Origin: Streptomyces albicerus
Lineage (GTDB): Bacteria > Actinomycetota > Actinomycetes > Streptomycetales > Streptomycetaceae
Direction of reading: 5' to 3'
Length of the DNA stretch: 52,045 bases
Assembly (NCBI RefSeq): GCF_008905045.1
Contig: NZ_VWMY01000069.1
Span: 3,989 to 56,033, forward strand
In this document: positions 17,242 to 26,649 of the stretch, one piece after another
How positions within the stretch are numbered: the first letter of the stretch is position 1
Layout: each line of letters starts with the position of its first letter
Notes under the pieces: model-generated
Database searches by the model: none
What the model was told of the DNA's origin: nothing
What the model saw: the letters and a program-made list of their open reading frames with translations, nothing else
Made by a program: the position numbers and the translations under genes

Positions 17242-18024
17242 GTGAGCGAGACCGACCATGAGCGGGCGGCCGAGGCGACCGGGGTGCGCAGTGTGCGCAG
17301 GGCTCTGGACATCCTGGGACTGCTGACCGAGGATCAGCCGACGGTCACGCTGAGGGAGATCGTCGACGCCACCGGCCTGGCCAAGACCACCGTGGTCCGC
17401 CTGGTGCAGACCCTTGAGCAGTGCGGTCTGCTCTGGGACACCCCGGCCGGCTACACCGCGGGTCCCGGTCTGTGGCGCTGGGCGCATCTCGCGCACACCA
17501 GCTGGGAACTGCCCCGTGAAACCCGTAAGTTGATGCGTGAGCTGGCCGAGGAGCAGCAAGAGACGGTCAACCTCTTCATGCTGCGCGGTCTGTCCCGCGT
17601 CTGCGTGGCCCAGCAGGAGAGCCCGCAGCCGCTGCGCCATGTCGTACGGGTCGGCGATGAACTCCCGCTGTGGGCGGGCGCCTCGTCCAAGATCCTGCTG
17701 CGGACGGCCCCCGACGCCCTGCTGCGCCGGATCGCCGCGGGCTCCCCGCACGGCGAGGGACATGCCAGGCAGCTGCGGGTGTGGGCGGACCTGGCGGCGG
17801 AGCGTGGCTTCGCGGTCAGCCGGGGCGAGCGCGACGAGGGGCTGACGGCCGTGGCCGTACCCGTCGTCGGCCGCAGCGGGGCCGTCGTCGCCTCGCTCTC
17901 GCTCAGCGGACCCAGCCACCGCTTCCCCGAGTCCGTCATCGAGCGGTTCGCCACCGCGCTCAAGGACGTTGCCCGGCAGATGTCGGAACAGGGCTTCGAC
18001 CACCCGCTCAGCCCGACGAAATGA
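17242..18024 (+). CDS. IclR-family transcriptional regulator
   Basis: 260 residues with an N-terminal winged helix (VRSVRRALDILGLLTEDQ, then LREIVDATGLAKTTVVRLVQ). The C-terminal effector domain has the typical LRHVVRVGDELPLWAGASSK and GLTAVAVPVVGRSGAVVASL segments. It should sense a small acid or pathway intermediate and control the divergent transport/oxidation operon and probably the rightward genes. The GTG start is preceded by GGAGG about 10 nt upstream. Confidence 0.9.
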   Translation: MSETDHERAAEATGVRSVRRALDILGLLTEDQPTVTLREIVDATGLAKTTVVRLVQTLEQCGLLWDTPAGYTAGPGLWRWAHLAHTSWELPRETRKLMRELAEEQQETVNLFMLRGLSRVCVAQQESPQPLRHVVRVGDELPLWAGASSKILLRTAPDALLRRIAAGSPHGEGHARQLRVWADLAAERGFAVSRGERDEGLTAVAVPVVGRSGAVVASLSLSGPSHRFPESVIERFATALKDVARQMSEQGFDHPLSPTK

Positions 18025-18093
18025 GCCCACCGCAGCAGCCACACATGCCAGAGCAGTAACTGAAGCCGCAGGAACCGCAGAAGGAGCCGGTGC

Positions 18094-19296
18094 ATGCCCG
18101 AACGACCGCTCTCAGGAATCCGCGTACTCGATCTCACCAATGTGCTGGCAGGGCCGTACTGCAGTTACCACCTCATGCTCCTCGGCGCCGAGGTCGTCAA
18201 GGTCGAACAGCCGGGCAGGGGCGATCTCGCGCGGAGTCTCGGCCCTGATCCGGAGCTCAACCGGGCCGGCATCGGCGCCTCCTTCCTCGCCCAGAACGCC
18301 GGCAAGAAATCCCTCGTCCTCGACCTCAAGGACCCCGGCGACCGGGCCGACTTCGAGGAGCTGGTGCGTGGCGCGGACGTCCTCCTGGAGAACTTCCGGG
18401 CCGGGGTGCTGGCCCGGATGGGATACAGCGCCGACCGGCTGCGGGAGCTCAATCCGCGCCTGGTCAGCTGCGCGATCACCGGCTTCGGGCAGTCGGGACC
18501 GATGAGCGCCGCCCCCGCCTACGACCAGATCATCCAGGGCCTGTCCGGCATGATGAGCATCACCGGCACCACCGACACCGCACCGCTCAGGGTGGGCTTC
18601 CCCGTGTGTGACTCGCTCGGCGGTCTCGGCGCAGCCCTCGCGATCAGCGCGGCCCTGCTGGGACGGGAGAAGACCGGGCGAGGGGCGCGCCTCGACGTCT
18701 CCATGCTGGAGGTCTCCCTCTCCGCGATGGGCTGGGCCGTCTCCAACTACCTGATCAGCGGCGTCGATCCGGAACCGATGGGTGACCAGAACGCCACTGC
18801 GGCCCCGTCCGGGACCTTCGAGACCGCCGACGGAGGGCTGAACATCGCGGCCAACCGCCAGGAGCAGTTCATCACGCTCTGCCGCCTCGCCGGGCTGCCC
18901 CACCTGATCGACGACCCGAGGTTCGCCGAGCGCGAGGCACGCAAACTGCACCGCGCGGAACTCAATACCGAGCTGAACGCGGCACTGCGCCAGAAGACCG
19001 CTCTGGAGTGGGAGGCGACACTGTCCGCGGCCGGGGTCCCGGCGGCCCGCGTCCTCACGGTCCCCGAAGCCGTGGAGCTGGAACAGCTGGCGCACCGCGG
19101 CTTCTTCACCGACCTGCCCTACCCGGACGGCTCCGGCCGCACGCTGCGGGCCAGCGGCAACGGCGTGCTGGTGGACGGCGAACCCCTCTCCCCGGACTCC
19201 CCGCCCCCGCTTCTCGACCAGCACGGCGAGGAGCGAGAGCGGCTGATCGCCCGCTGGCGGGCGCACCGCCAGGCCGCCGAGGCGCCGGCCTCATGA
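18094..19296 (+). CDS. Class III CoA-transferase (CaiB/BaiF family)
   Basis: 400 residues. The N-terminus LSGIRVLDLTNVLAGPYCSY and the GAEVVKVEQPGRGD and SLVLDLKDPGDRADF motifs are diagnostic, and the probable catalytic aspartate is Asp144 in APAYDQIIQGLSGMM. It moves CoA from a donor thioester to a carboxylic acid through an aspartyl-CoA intermediate. It lies 69 nt after iclR and overlaps the next gene by 4 nt (ATGA). The pair suggests activation of an acid followed by C-C cleavage of its CoA ester. Confidence 0.9.
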   Translation: MPERPLSGIRVLDLTNVLAGPYCSYHLMLLGAEVVKVEQPGRGDLARSLGPDPELNRAGIGASFLAQNAGKKSLVLDLKDPGDRADFEELVRGADVLLENFRAGVLARMGYSADRLRELNPRLVSCAITGFGQSGPMSAAPAYDQIIQGLSGMMSITGTTDTAPLRVGFPVCDSLGGLGAALAISAALLGREKTGRGARLDVSMLEVSLSAMGWAVSNYLISGVDPEPMGDQNATAAPSGTFETADGGLNIAANRQEQFITLCRLAGLPHLIDDPRFAEREARKLHRAELNTELNAALRQKTALEWEATLSAAGVPAARVLTVPEAVELEQLAHRGFFTDLPYPDGSGRTLRASGNGVLVDGEPLSPDSPPPLLDQHGEERERLIARWRAHRQAAEAPAS

Positions 19297-20123
19297 CGGC
19301 CGGGCCGCAGGACGGCCTCGTCGCCCAGTGGTGGGCGACCGCCGTCAGCCGGGTCGAACCCGGCATTATCGAACTGCGTGAGCATCCCGTACAGGATCTG
19401 ATCGGCCACGCGACCTTCGTCGAGACGATCTGGCTGATGCTCCGGGGGGAACTGCCCCGTCCCGAGCAGGCCAGGCTCCTGGAGGCGGCCCTGGTGGCAG
19501 GCGTCGACCACGGGCCGCAGGCCCCGTCGATCGCTGCCGCCCGGATGGCAGCCACCTGCGGGATCGGGCTCAACAGCGCCGTCGCCACCGGGGTGAACAT
19601 GCTCGGCGATGTGCACGGCGGGGCGGGTCAGCAGTGCGTGCAGCTACTGAGCGACATCATCGAACGAGTCGAACGGCACGACCAGGGCCGGGAGTTCGAC
19701 CTCGCCGTGGCGGAGGTCGTCGCCGAGTGGCGGGCCCGCTCGCGCTATCTGCCCGGCTTCGGCCACCGCTTCCACCCCCGCGACCCGCGCCGCGACCCGC
19801 TGCTCGCCCTGGTGGACCGGGCTGTGGCGGACGGCCTGGTGACGGGCGCTCACCTGCAGGCGGCCCGCGCCGTGGAGACGTACCTCAACCGGGGGCGCGA
19901 GGGAAGGAAACCCGTGCCCATGAACATCGACGGTGCCACCGCCGTCATCTACGCCGAGTTGGGCTTCGCCGCCCCGCTGGCCCGGGGCCTGTTCGTGCTC
20001 AGCCGCAGCGTCGGCATCCTCGCGCACGCGTGGGAGGAGACCGGGCAGGGGCGCCGCAACAAGAGTCCCATGCCGCCCTCCATGGTGCCGGTCCACCTGG
20101 CGGCACCAACACCGCGCTCCTGA
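19293..20123 (+). CDS. Citryl-CoA-lyase-like protein (citrate synthase superfamily)
   Basis: 276 residues, matching the short citryl-CoA lyase-like branch of the citrate synthase fold and not full-length citrate synthase (over 360). Visible motifs are IELREHPVQDLIGHATFVET near the N-terminus, the active-site LPGFGHRFHPRDPR and the catalytic-acid region VPMNIDGATAVIYAELGF. Members cleave or form 3-hydroxy-3-carboxyl acyl-CoAs such as citryl- or citramalyl-CoA. Translational coupling to the CoA-transferase supports a transferase-then-lyase sequence yielding acetyl-CoA plus a keto acid. The exact substrate is unknown. Confidence 0.8.
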   Translation: MTAGPQDGLVAQWWATAVSRVEPGIIELREHPVQDLIGHATFVETIWLMLRGELPRPEQARLLEAALVAGVDHGPQAPSIAAARMAATCGIGLNSAVATGVNMLGDVHGGAGQQCVQLLSDIIERVERHDQGREFDLAVAEVVAEWRARSRYLPGFGHRFHPRDPRRDPLLALVDRAVADGLVTGAHLQAARAVETYLNRGREGRKPVPMNIDGATAVIYAELGFAAPLARGLFVLSRSVGILAHAWEETGQGRRNKSPMPPSMVPVHLAAPTPRS

Positions 20124-20276
20124 CGCACGGTTGACGCCCGTCGCTCGAAAATCCCCTGCCGCGTGTCTTGTCACGGACGCACAGCCGTCCCTAACGTGAC
20201 CCTCCATCACGCGAACCCATTCTGTGGATTGCGCAGACCATCTAGCGGACCTTGATCGAATCGAGGGAACTGAACG

Positions 20277-22436
20277 ATGGAAAGACGCACCTTCCTCCTG
20301 ACAGCCGCGGCGGGCAGCGCGGCCACCGTCTCCATCCTGGCGCCCACCGCCGAGGCGGCCCCCAACGCCGCGCCAGGCCTCGCGCTCCCGGTGCCCCCGC
20401 AGTCGGCCGCACTCGGCACCACCGGCGCCAACTGGCCCAAGGTCGGCGGCAATTACGGCAACCAGAACCACTCCACGCTGCGTGACATCACCCCGCAGAA
20501 CATCAAGAGGCTCGGCGGGGCCTGGCACATCAACCTGGAGGGCGGCTCCACCAGCGCGTACCAGCAGTGCACGATCGTCGTGCAGAACGGTGTGCTGTAC
20601 GTCGAGACCACCCAGCAGAACGTCTTCGCCGTCAACGGCCGGACCGGCGAGGTGATCTGGAAGACCAACCTCGGCACCGAGAGCACCAACATGCGCGGCG
20701 TCGCCGTGGCGGAGGGCAAGGTCTTCACCATCTCGGGCGCCAACATCGTCTACGCCCTCGACCAGAAGACCGGGGCGATCGTCTGGCAGAAGCCGTTGAT
20801 CGTCGACGACAACGGCGGCGACGACGGCTGCGACAACGACAGCGGCCAATGCGGCGGCAACAGTGGGGGACTGGCGGGCGCGGTCGTGCACTGGGACGGC
20901 CTGATCTACGTCGGCACGGAGGGCTCGACCGCCGGCGCACGCGGCCGCGGATACGCGCTCGACGCCACGAGCGGCGATGTCGTGTGGACCTTCTGGGGCC
21001 CGCCGGGACCCGGAGAGTTCGGCCACGACACCTGGGAGGGTGACTCCTGGAAGACCGGTGGCGCGGTCCCCTGGATCCACCCGGCTGTCGATCCCGAACT
21101 CGGCCTGGTCTACTGGACGTTCGGCAACCCGTATCCCCGTACGGACGGATCCTCGCGAGGCGGCGACAACCTCTTCGCCAACTCGATCGTCGCCATCGAC
21201 GCCAAGACCGGCAAGCGGCGCTGGCACTTCCAGTCGGTCCATCACGACATCTGGGACGCGGACAACGTCATGGCACCGGTGCTCGCCGACCTCCTCATCG
21301 ACGGCAAGCGGCGCAAGGTCGTCGTCTACGGCTCGAAGACCTGCTGGTACTACATCCTCGACCGCCGCACCGGCGAGGCCGTCCACGGCATGGAAGAGCG
21401 ACCGGTCCCGCAGCACGCCCTGCAGAAGACCTCGCCCACCCAGCCGTTCCCCGGCGGCGAGCCGTTCGTATCCCCGTATCCGGAGTACGACAAGACGACC
21501 CGGCCCGTGCCCTTCTACCCGGCCGGCGGCCTCTACACCGTCTTCTGGGACCGGGCCACCATCATCTTCCCGGGCGCGGGCGGCGGAGCCGACTGGGGCT
21601 TCCCCTCCTTCAGCCCCAAGACCGGACACATCTACGTCGGCTACGGCCTCGTCAACTCCTCCTACTCCAACACCCGCGGCGGCCGCGTCAACACCGCCCG
21701 GCCCCTCGGTGAACTGTTCGGCGGAGGTCTGGTCGCGGTGGACCCCCGCACCAACACGGTCGCCTGGCGCAAGGAGGGCCCCTGGTCACTGGCCCACGGC
21801 AACGGCATCCTCACCACCGCGGGCCGCGTCCTCTTCCAGGGCCGCCCGGACGGCGTCCTCGAAGCGATGGACGACACCGACGGAAAGAGCCTGTGGACCT
21901 GGCAGTGCGGCGCCGGGGTCAACACCATCCCCGTCTCGTACGAGATCGATGGCGAGCAGTACGTCGCCGTGCTCGCCGGCGGGAACGGGCTCCCCTTCCC
22001 CGACATCCCGCGGGGCGACCACCTCTGGGCGTTCAAGCTCGGCGGCAAGGTGGAACAGGCCCCCGCACCCATCCCGCCGTCCCGCCGCAACCAGATCCGT
22101 ACCGCCGCCGTCACCGGTGCGACAGCGGGGAACACCGTCACCCTCGGCCGCGTCTGGAACGCTGCCACGGGCGCTCCCGGCGCGACCGAGAACACCGTTG
22201 CCCAGAACGCCATGGCCCCCCAGCACCTGACGGTCCCGGCCGGCACGACCGTGACCTTCACCAATCCCACCGACAACAAGCAGGCACACGGCGCGGTGGC
22301 CTTCTTCGACGCGGAGTTCGACACCGGGCTGCTGATGCCGGGCCAGTCGTACACGCACACCTTCGGCAAGCCCGGCGAGTACTTCTACAACGACCCGGTC
22401 TTCCCCCAGTCCACCGGCAAGATCGTCGTCCAGTGA
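20277..22436 (+). CDS. Tat-exported PQQ-dependent alcohol dehydrogenase with C-terminal cupredoxin-like domain
   Basis: 719 residues. A Tat signal (ERRTFLLTAAAG) opens the protein. Residues about 45-600 are an eight-bladed quinoprotein propeller with the blade motifs GEVIWKTNL, GAIVWQKPL, DTWEGDSWKTGGAVPWIHPA and FQSVHHDIWDADNVMAPVL typical of PQQ alcohol dehydrogenases. Residues about 620-719 form a small beta domain like plastocyanin (TVTFTNPTDNKQAHGAVAFF, then KPGEYFYNDPVFPQSTGKIV). In that domain the expected Cys, second His and Met copper ligands are replaced by Asp, Phe and Ser. It should oxidise an alcohol outside the cytoplasm. No PQQ-synthesis genes are in the window. It is 153 nt after the lyase-like gene, so it may have its own promoter. 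Confidence 0.85.
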   Translation: MERRTFLLTAAAGSAATVSILAPTAEAAPNAAPGLALPVPPQSAALGTTGANWPKVGGNYGNQNHSTLRDITPQNIKRLGGAWHINLEGGSTSAYQQCTIVVQNGVLYVETTQQNVFAVNGRTGEVIWKTNLGTESTNMRGVAVAEGKVFTISGANIVYALDQKTGAIVWQKPLIVDDNGGDDGCDNDSGQCGGNSGGLAGAVVHWDGLIYVGTEGSTAGARGRGYALDATSGDVVWTFWGPPGPGEFGHDTWEGDSWKTGGAVPWIHPAVDPELGLVYWTFGNPYPRTDGSSRGGDNLFANSIVAIDAKTGKRRWHFQSVHHDIWDADNVMAPVLADLLIDGKRRKVVVYGSKTCWYYILDRRTGEAVHGMEERPVPQHALQKTSPTQPFPGGEPFVSPYPEYDKTTRPVPFYPAGGLYTVFWDRATIIFPGAGGGADWGFPSFSPKTGHIYVGYGLVNSSYSNTRGGRVNTARPLGELFGGGLVAVDPRTNTVAWRKEGPWSLAHGNGILTTAGRVLFQGRPDGVLEAMDDTDGKSLWTWQCGAGVNTIPVSYEIDGEQYVAVLAGGNGLPFPDIPRGDHLWAFKLGGKVEQAPAPIPPSRRNQIRTAAVTGATAGNTVTLGRVWNAATGAPGATENTVAQNAMAPQHLTVPAGTTVTFTNPTDNKQAHGAVAFFDAEFDTGLLMPGQSYTHTFGKPGEYFYNDPVFPQSTGKIVVQ

Positions 22437-22450
22437 GAGGGTCGGCCGCC

Positions 22451-23449
22451 ATGACGTCCACAGCACGTACAACCCGTACGACGGTGTCCGTACTGGCCGC
22501 GGTCAGCGCCACACTCCTGATCGCCCTGGCGGCCTTCTTCGGCCTCCAGTATCAGGCAGCCGCAGGAGGCGACGGCAGACCCACCGGAGCCCAGGAGTTG
22601 GGCGACCCCGACTACGGTGTCTGCCGCGGCACCAGCGCCAGGTGCTACCACGACTGGGGCAACTTCTCCCCGGCCGCCGACGGCTACCGAGTGCTCCTCT
22701 ACACGCGCACCGCGGGCCCCCGCCACGCGAACCTCGGTCCCACACTCGGCGCCGGGCTCAACCCCACGCTCGCCGACACCAACGTCGTACAGAACGCGTT
22801 GGTCAAGATGGGCACGAAGAACGGTTTCACCGTCGACTGGACCGAAGACGTCACGCAACTCTCCTCCCCTGCACGGCTCTTCCGGTACAACGCGGTCGTC
22901 TTCTACTCCACCAGCCGCGACACCCTCGACGACGCCGCGCAGACCTCCCTGCGCCAGTACATCCGCGGCGGCGGAGGCTTCGTCGGCATCCACAACGCCT
23001 TCGGCACGGAGTACAACTGGCCTTGGTACGAGGGCCTGTTGGGGCGCGCGAACTTCTACGACCACGGCCCCAACCAGCGTGGCACGGTCATTGTGCAGGA
23101 CCGCCACGACTCCTCCACCTCGGATCTCCCGACGCGCTGGGACTTCACCGACGAGTGGTACAACCTCGTCCCGGCGCCCTCGAAGGTCCGTGTCCTGGCC
23201 TCCGTCGACGCGTCCACGCTCGCCGAGGGCGTCACGGGCAACCAAGGCCACCCCGGACACGGCAGGCACCACCCGGTCGCCTGGTGCCAGTACTACGACG
23301 GCGGACGCGCCTGGCTCACCACACTCGGCCACGACGCAAAGGCCTTCTCGACCGACGGCTCGTTCCCCGGGGCCGAACAGTTCCAGAACCTGATCCTCGG
23401 CGGCATCGAGTCCGCCATGGGCAGGGCTCCGTTCTGCCGGGCAAGCTGA
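22451..23449 (+). CDS. Membrane-anchored or secreted ThuA-domain protein
   Basis: 332 residues. An N-terminal hydrophobic segment (VLAAVSATLLIALAAFFGL, about residues 14-32) is a membrane anchor or signal. The rest is a ThuA (type 1 glutamine amidotransferase-like) domain: YRVLLYTRTAGPRHANLG, RYNAVVFYSTSRDTLDD, GGGGFVGIHNAFGTEYNWPW and DGGRAWLTTLGHD. ThuA domains often sit beside secreted sugar or alcohol dehydrogenases. It starts 14 nt after the PQQ dehydrogenase gene, so the two are probably co-transcribed and work together outside the membrane. The molecular activity of the family is not well defined. Confidence 0.8.
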   Translation: MTSTARTTRTTVSVLAAVSATLLIALAAFFGLQYQAAAGGDGRPTGAQELGDPDYGVCRGTSARCYHDWGNFSPAADGYRVLLYTRTAGPRHANLGPTLGAGLNPTLADTNVVQNALVKMGTKNGFTVDWTEDVTQLSSPARLFRYNAVVFYSTSRDTLDDAAQTSLRQYIRGGGGFVGIHNAFGTEYNWPWYEGLLGRANFYDHGPNQRGTVIVQDRHDSSTSDLPTRWDFTDEWYNLVPAPSKVRVLASVDASTLAEGVTGNQGHPGHGRHHPVAWCQYYDGGRAWLTTLGHDAKAFSTDGSFPGAEQFQNLILGGIESAMGRAPFCRAS

Positions 23450-23689
23450 ACCGCTCCACGGGGCGGACTGAATCGCGCAGGCCGGCAGGCCAAGGGGCCC
23501 TTGTCGGTGCTGCGCTGGGCGCGCGAGCCTCCTCAACACCGGGCAGAAAGGTTGCCTTGCCCGCAAGGAGAAGGCAGCCGGGATGAGATCGCCGCGTGTG
23601 TGTCCCGGGCCAGGACACCCCGGATTGTGGTCGAACTGTGAGCCGTGCGACATCCCTGTCCGCTCTGGTGACCCGGCCGGCCAAGGCGA
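23450..23689. other. Unassigned stretch after the catabolic genes
   Basis: No supported gene or strong terminator hairpin is seen. Confidence 0.4.
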
Positions 23690-23990
23690 GCTGAGCGCGG
23701 GCGACGCGATCGTCGGCGCGCCGAGGCGGCTCGACCGTGTGGCGCTGGACGTACGGGCATGGGCACGGGGTGACCGGGACGGCGCCGTCTGTGCCGCCCG
23801 GGTGGCCGATGCGGCGCCGACGCACGGGCCACTGCGCGGTGGCCCGTTCGGGGCAAGGACATCATTGATGTACGCGGTCTGCCCACCGAGTGCGGATCAC
23901 GGCTGCGGCGGGGCCGGATCGCCGAATCCGACGCGCCACTGGTCGCCCGGCTCCGGCAAGACCTGTCCCTCCCGCTGGAGGCGGGCCGCG
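23690..23990 (+). pseudogene. Amidase-signature family N-terminal remnant, frameshifted
   Basis: One frame reads DAIVGAPRRLDRVALDVRAW, then GPLRGGPFG. After a frameshift near 23850 another frame continues KDIIDVRGLPTECGSRLRRG, then DAPLVARLR. Together they match the start of amidase-signature enzymes (GPLxGVPFxVKDxIDVxGLPTxxGS, DAxxVxRLR). The Gly/Ser-rich catalytic region is missing. Confidence 0.6.
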
Positions 23991-24080
23991 AACTGGCCAT
24001 CTGGAGTTGCGCTTCGAGCGCCGAGATGAGGTACCAGCGGAGCCGCCCGGTCGGTGACCTGGACCGACAGGACGGAAGCC

Positions 24081-24240
24081 ATGGATCACTCGTTACCCAC
24101 CAACCCGGCAGATCCAGCCGAGATGTTCGCCGGCCTGGACTGGGACAAGGTCGCCAAGGCACTCAAGCCCGTCTACACCGCGCCGACCGAGGCCGACGCG
24201 GCCGAGCGATTCCTGGAGTTCGACCCGAGGCGTCGACATG
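24081..24240 (+). pseudogene. IS256-type transposase fragment
   Basis: The frame contains DWDKVAKALKPVYTAPTEAD, then AAERFLEFDP. This resembles the LKxVYTAPTExAAxxxLxEF stretch of IS256/mutator-type transposases. Only about 50 residues are left. Confidence 0.5.
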
Positions 24241-24653
24241 GAGCAGGGTTCCTGACTCCTTCCGTCGCGCAAGCAAGACCAGTAGCCGGCAAAGGGCTGC
24301 GAGGGGGAAAGAAAGGACCTCGTTGCAGAGCGTGACCCGATGCTTGCTGCAGTTCAAACCCCGGGCTCGAACCTGCGGGACGTGCAAAGGTCCTAAACCA
24401 TATCTACCTGGGACGATGCTCAGCAGACCGGTGGAGGTCTTGACCGGCCCAGCGTGCAGCGAGCTGCCATTGGAAGGACCATCGGTAGGCCTATTGGCCT
24501 ATCTGACCTGCGGAAACACGGAGTGTAGCTGAGCGCCCCCGGGGTGGCACCGACAGCATCTGTAGGGTCTCGTACCCGCGGTGAGCTGGTGCTTTCCGCG
24601 ACGGTGGCGGTGCCGAGGGTGTCCCGGCGGCGCCGTCGTGGGAGTGGCTCCCG
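24241..24653. other. Unassigned stretch
   Basis: No supported coding frame, tRNA or repeat is found between the IS256 fragment and the DUF2637 gene. Confidence 0.4.
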
Positions 24654-25579
24654 GTGAGGGCCCCGGGCGAAACACCGCGCGATGAGTCTGTAGACCTTCG
24701 TGACGCCTCTTCAAATGCCGGTGCCGGTGCCGGTGCCGGTGCTGGTGTCGGGTTTGAGGTGTGGGTGCGGCGTGGTTGTGCGCTGGTGGTGGCGTCGGTG
24801 GCTGCGTATGCCTCGTACGTGCACCAGCGGGCGTTTGCTCTGCAGGGTGGGGCGGATGCGGTGAGCGCCACGCTGTGGCCGTTGTCGGTGGACGGGCTTT
24901 TGTTGCTGGCGACGGTTGGCCTGTTGAACTCGGCCCGTGGCGCGGAGCGTCGGGTGCGGGCGGTGGTGTGGCTGGCTTTCCTGCTTGGTATCGCGGTGTC
25001 GTTCTTGGTATCGCGGTGTCGTTGGCGGCGAATGTGGCGGCTGCGCCTGCGTTGGAGTGGAAGCCGGTGTTGGTGGCGGGCTGGCCTCCGGTTGCTCTGC
25101 TGCTCTCGGTGGAACTGCTCGCGCAGCGCGGCGGTCGAGAGCGCGCCGAGAGTGCGGGTGGTTCGGCGACGGCTGCCGCCGAGACTCCCAACGGCGGTGG
25201 GCCGACGCGTGGCCGAGACGAGAGGGTGGACGCCCCGCGAGAGGAAGACGGGGCGGATCGAGACGAGACAACGGTGGGTCGGCGAGAGGCGAGCGAGAGC
25301 AGTCGAGAGTCGGTAAATGGCGAAGAGCCGCGGAAGGCACAGGCTCTGTCGTCGAGGGGGGATCGGTCTCGGCCGGGCGAGGTGACGGCGGAGGAAGTGA
25401 TGTGGGATCACTTCGAGCGGCAGTTGGCTTTCGGGCGTGTGCCCAGTGGCGCGGAGTTGGACCGGGTGGCGGGGACGAACAACTACGGCCGGGCTGTCCT
25501 GGCCCGCTGGCGACGCGCAGGCCGGATCCCGAGCACAGCGGACCAGGCTCATCCGAACGGAAGCCGTGGTCACTCATGA
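24654..25579 (+). pseudogene. DUF2637-family membrane protein, broken by a 20-bp duplication
   Basis: Before the break the frame reads WVRRGCALVVASVAAYASYV, then LWPLSVDGLLLLATVGLL. This is the helical N-terminal half of the DUF2637 family, found on actinobacterial conjugative plasmids and integrative elements beside transfer genes. At 24984-25023 a 20-bp unit is duplicated in tandem and shifts the frame. After it the other frame continues SLAANVAAAPALEWKPVLVA, then WPPVALLLSVELLAQRGG and a hydrophilic tail ending in an HTH-like ELDRVAGTNNYGRAVLARWR. Removing one 20-bp copy restores a single frame of about 300 codons. A GTG at 24654 is the likely start. Confidence 0.75.
24984..25023. repeat. 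Perfect 20-bp tandem duplication
   Basis: The unit CTTGGTATCGCGGTGTCGTT occurs at 24984-25003 and again at 25004-25023. Twenty is not a multiple of three, so it causes the frameshift in the DUF2637 gene. Confidence 0.95.
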
Positions 25580-26640
25580 GCACGATCCGGATCCTTTGGC
25601 GCGGCCGGGCAGGTGGTGCTGGTCCGGCAGGGTGATGTGGAAGGAGATGTCGCTGTCGGCGTGGAGGCGGACGGTGAGCTGGGTGGTCTCGAACAGCCGT
25701 CGTTGCAGCTGCTCGGGCGCGTCCGCGAGATGGCGGGCCAGGTAGGGGAGGGCGTCGAGGAGTGCGGCGATGGCGCCGGCTTGTCCGACGGGGCCAGCGG
25801 CGGTGGTGGCCGTGTCGAGGCTGCCGAGGGCGGTGAGCGTGCGGGTCCGCTGTGCTTCCAGGTCGTTGTAGGTGCGGCGCAGGGCCTGGGCGTAGGGGTC
25901 GTCGGCGGGGCAGTTCTGGGCCTGCTGGAGGAGGTTGTCCTGGCGGCGCGTGCAGTCCTCCAGCAGGCGTTGCAGCTCGTCCCGTTGGGCTTGTTGCTGG
26001 ATGGCGCTGCGGTGCCTGGCGCGTGCGAGGGCGCCGGCCAGCAGGTCCGGCTGGTCGGGGCGGAGCACCTGATCGGTGTAGAACGCGGCGAGCGCCTCGA
26101 GCAGGAGGTCTTCGCGGAGGTACACGGTCGTGGGGTGACCGGTGTAGGTGTCGGGGCGGCCGCGGTTGTTGGCCTGGGGTTGGCAGCTGTAGTTGGTGAT
26201 GCCGTCGCGGTGTTTGCCGAACATGCGTCGGTTGCAGGCGTGCAGCAGCATCCCGCGCAGCACATACGTGCGCCGGGTTTGCGGATGGGGGTTGGGGGTG
26301 TTGCCGGGGCGGGAGCCGCGGTTGGCGTGCCGTTGTGCGGTGAGGGCGTCGTGCATCCACTTCGGGATGAGCGGCTCGTGTACGGGGTGTGGTGACCAGA
26401 CCCACAGGGCGGGGTCGTTGTGGGCGCCGCTGCGGGAGCGGCTGGCGCGCCGGTTGAAGACCTGGTAGCCGGTGTATTTGGGGTTGCGCAGCAGGTCGGC
26501 GACGGCGGACTTGCCCCACGCGCCGCGGGCCCGAGATGCGCCGCCGGGCGGCACCGGCGGAGGAAACAGGACAGGACTGGCGTTGAGGTGGTCGACGATC
26601 GCGGCGTAGCCGAGCCGGTCGTGCGATGTCCGGGACACCG
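25574..26640 (-). pseudogene. Large serine recombinase, catalytic domain missing
   Basis: About 355 residues from a large serine integrase. It carries the recombinase domain (RLGYAAIVDHLNASP, ARGAWGKSAVADLLRNPKYT, GYQVFNRRASR), a zinc-ribbon region (LRGMLLHACNRRMFGKHRDG, SCQPQ), a long coiled coil (IQQQAQRDELQRLLEDCTRR) and the C-terminal beta strand segment. The N-terminal resolvase domain with the catalytic serine is absent; upstream sequence at about 26640 belongs to other fragments. It ends convergently against the DUF2637 gene, overlapping by a few bases. Together with that gene it probably marks a degraded integrative element. Confidence 0.8.
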
Positions 26641-26649
26641 TGCCCAACC

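Noticed and set aside
13758..18042. N-terminal extensions that would make the ThDP enzyme 1076 residues and the aldehyde dehydrogenase 826 residues
   Set aside because: The extra parts are antisense or out-of-frame copies of the neighbouring genes. The family N-termini begin at ATG 15565 and ATG 17112, which also give tight gene overlaps.
24716..24750. CRISPR-like repeat
   Set aside because: It is a simple GGTGCC hexamer tract inside a coding frame, with no spacers.
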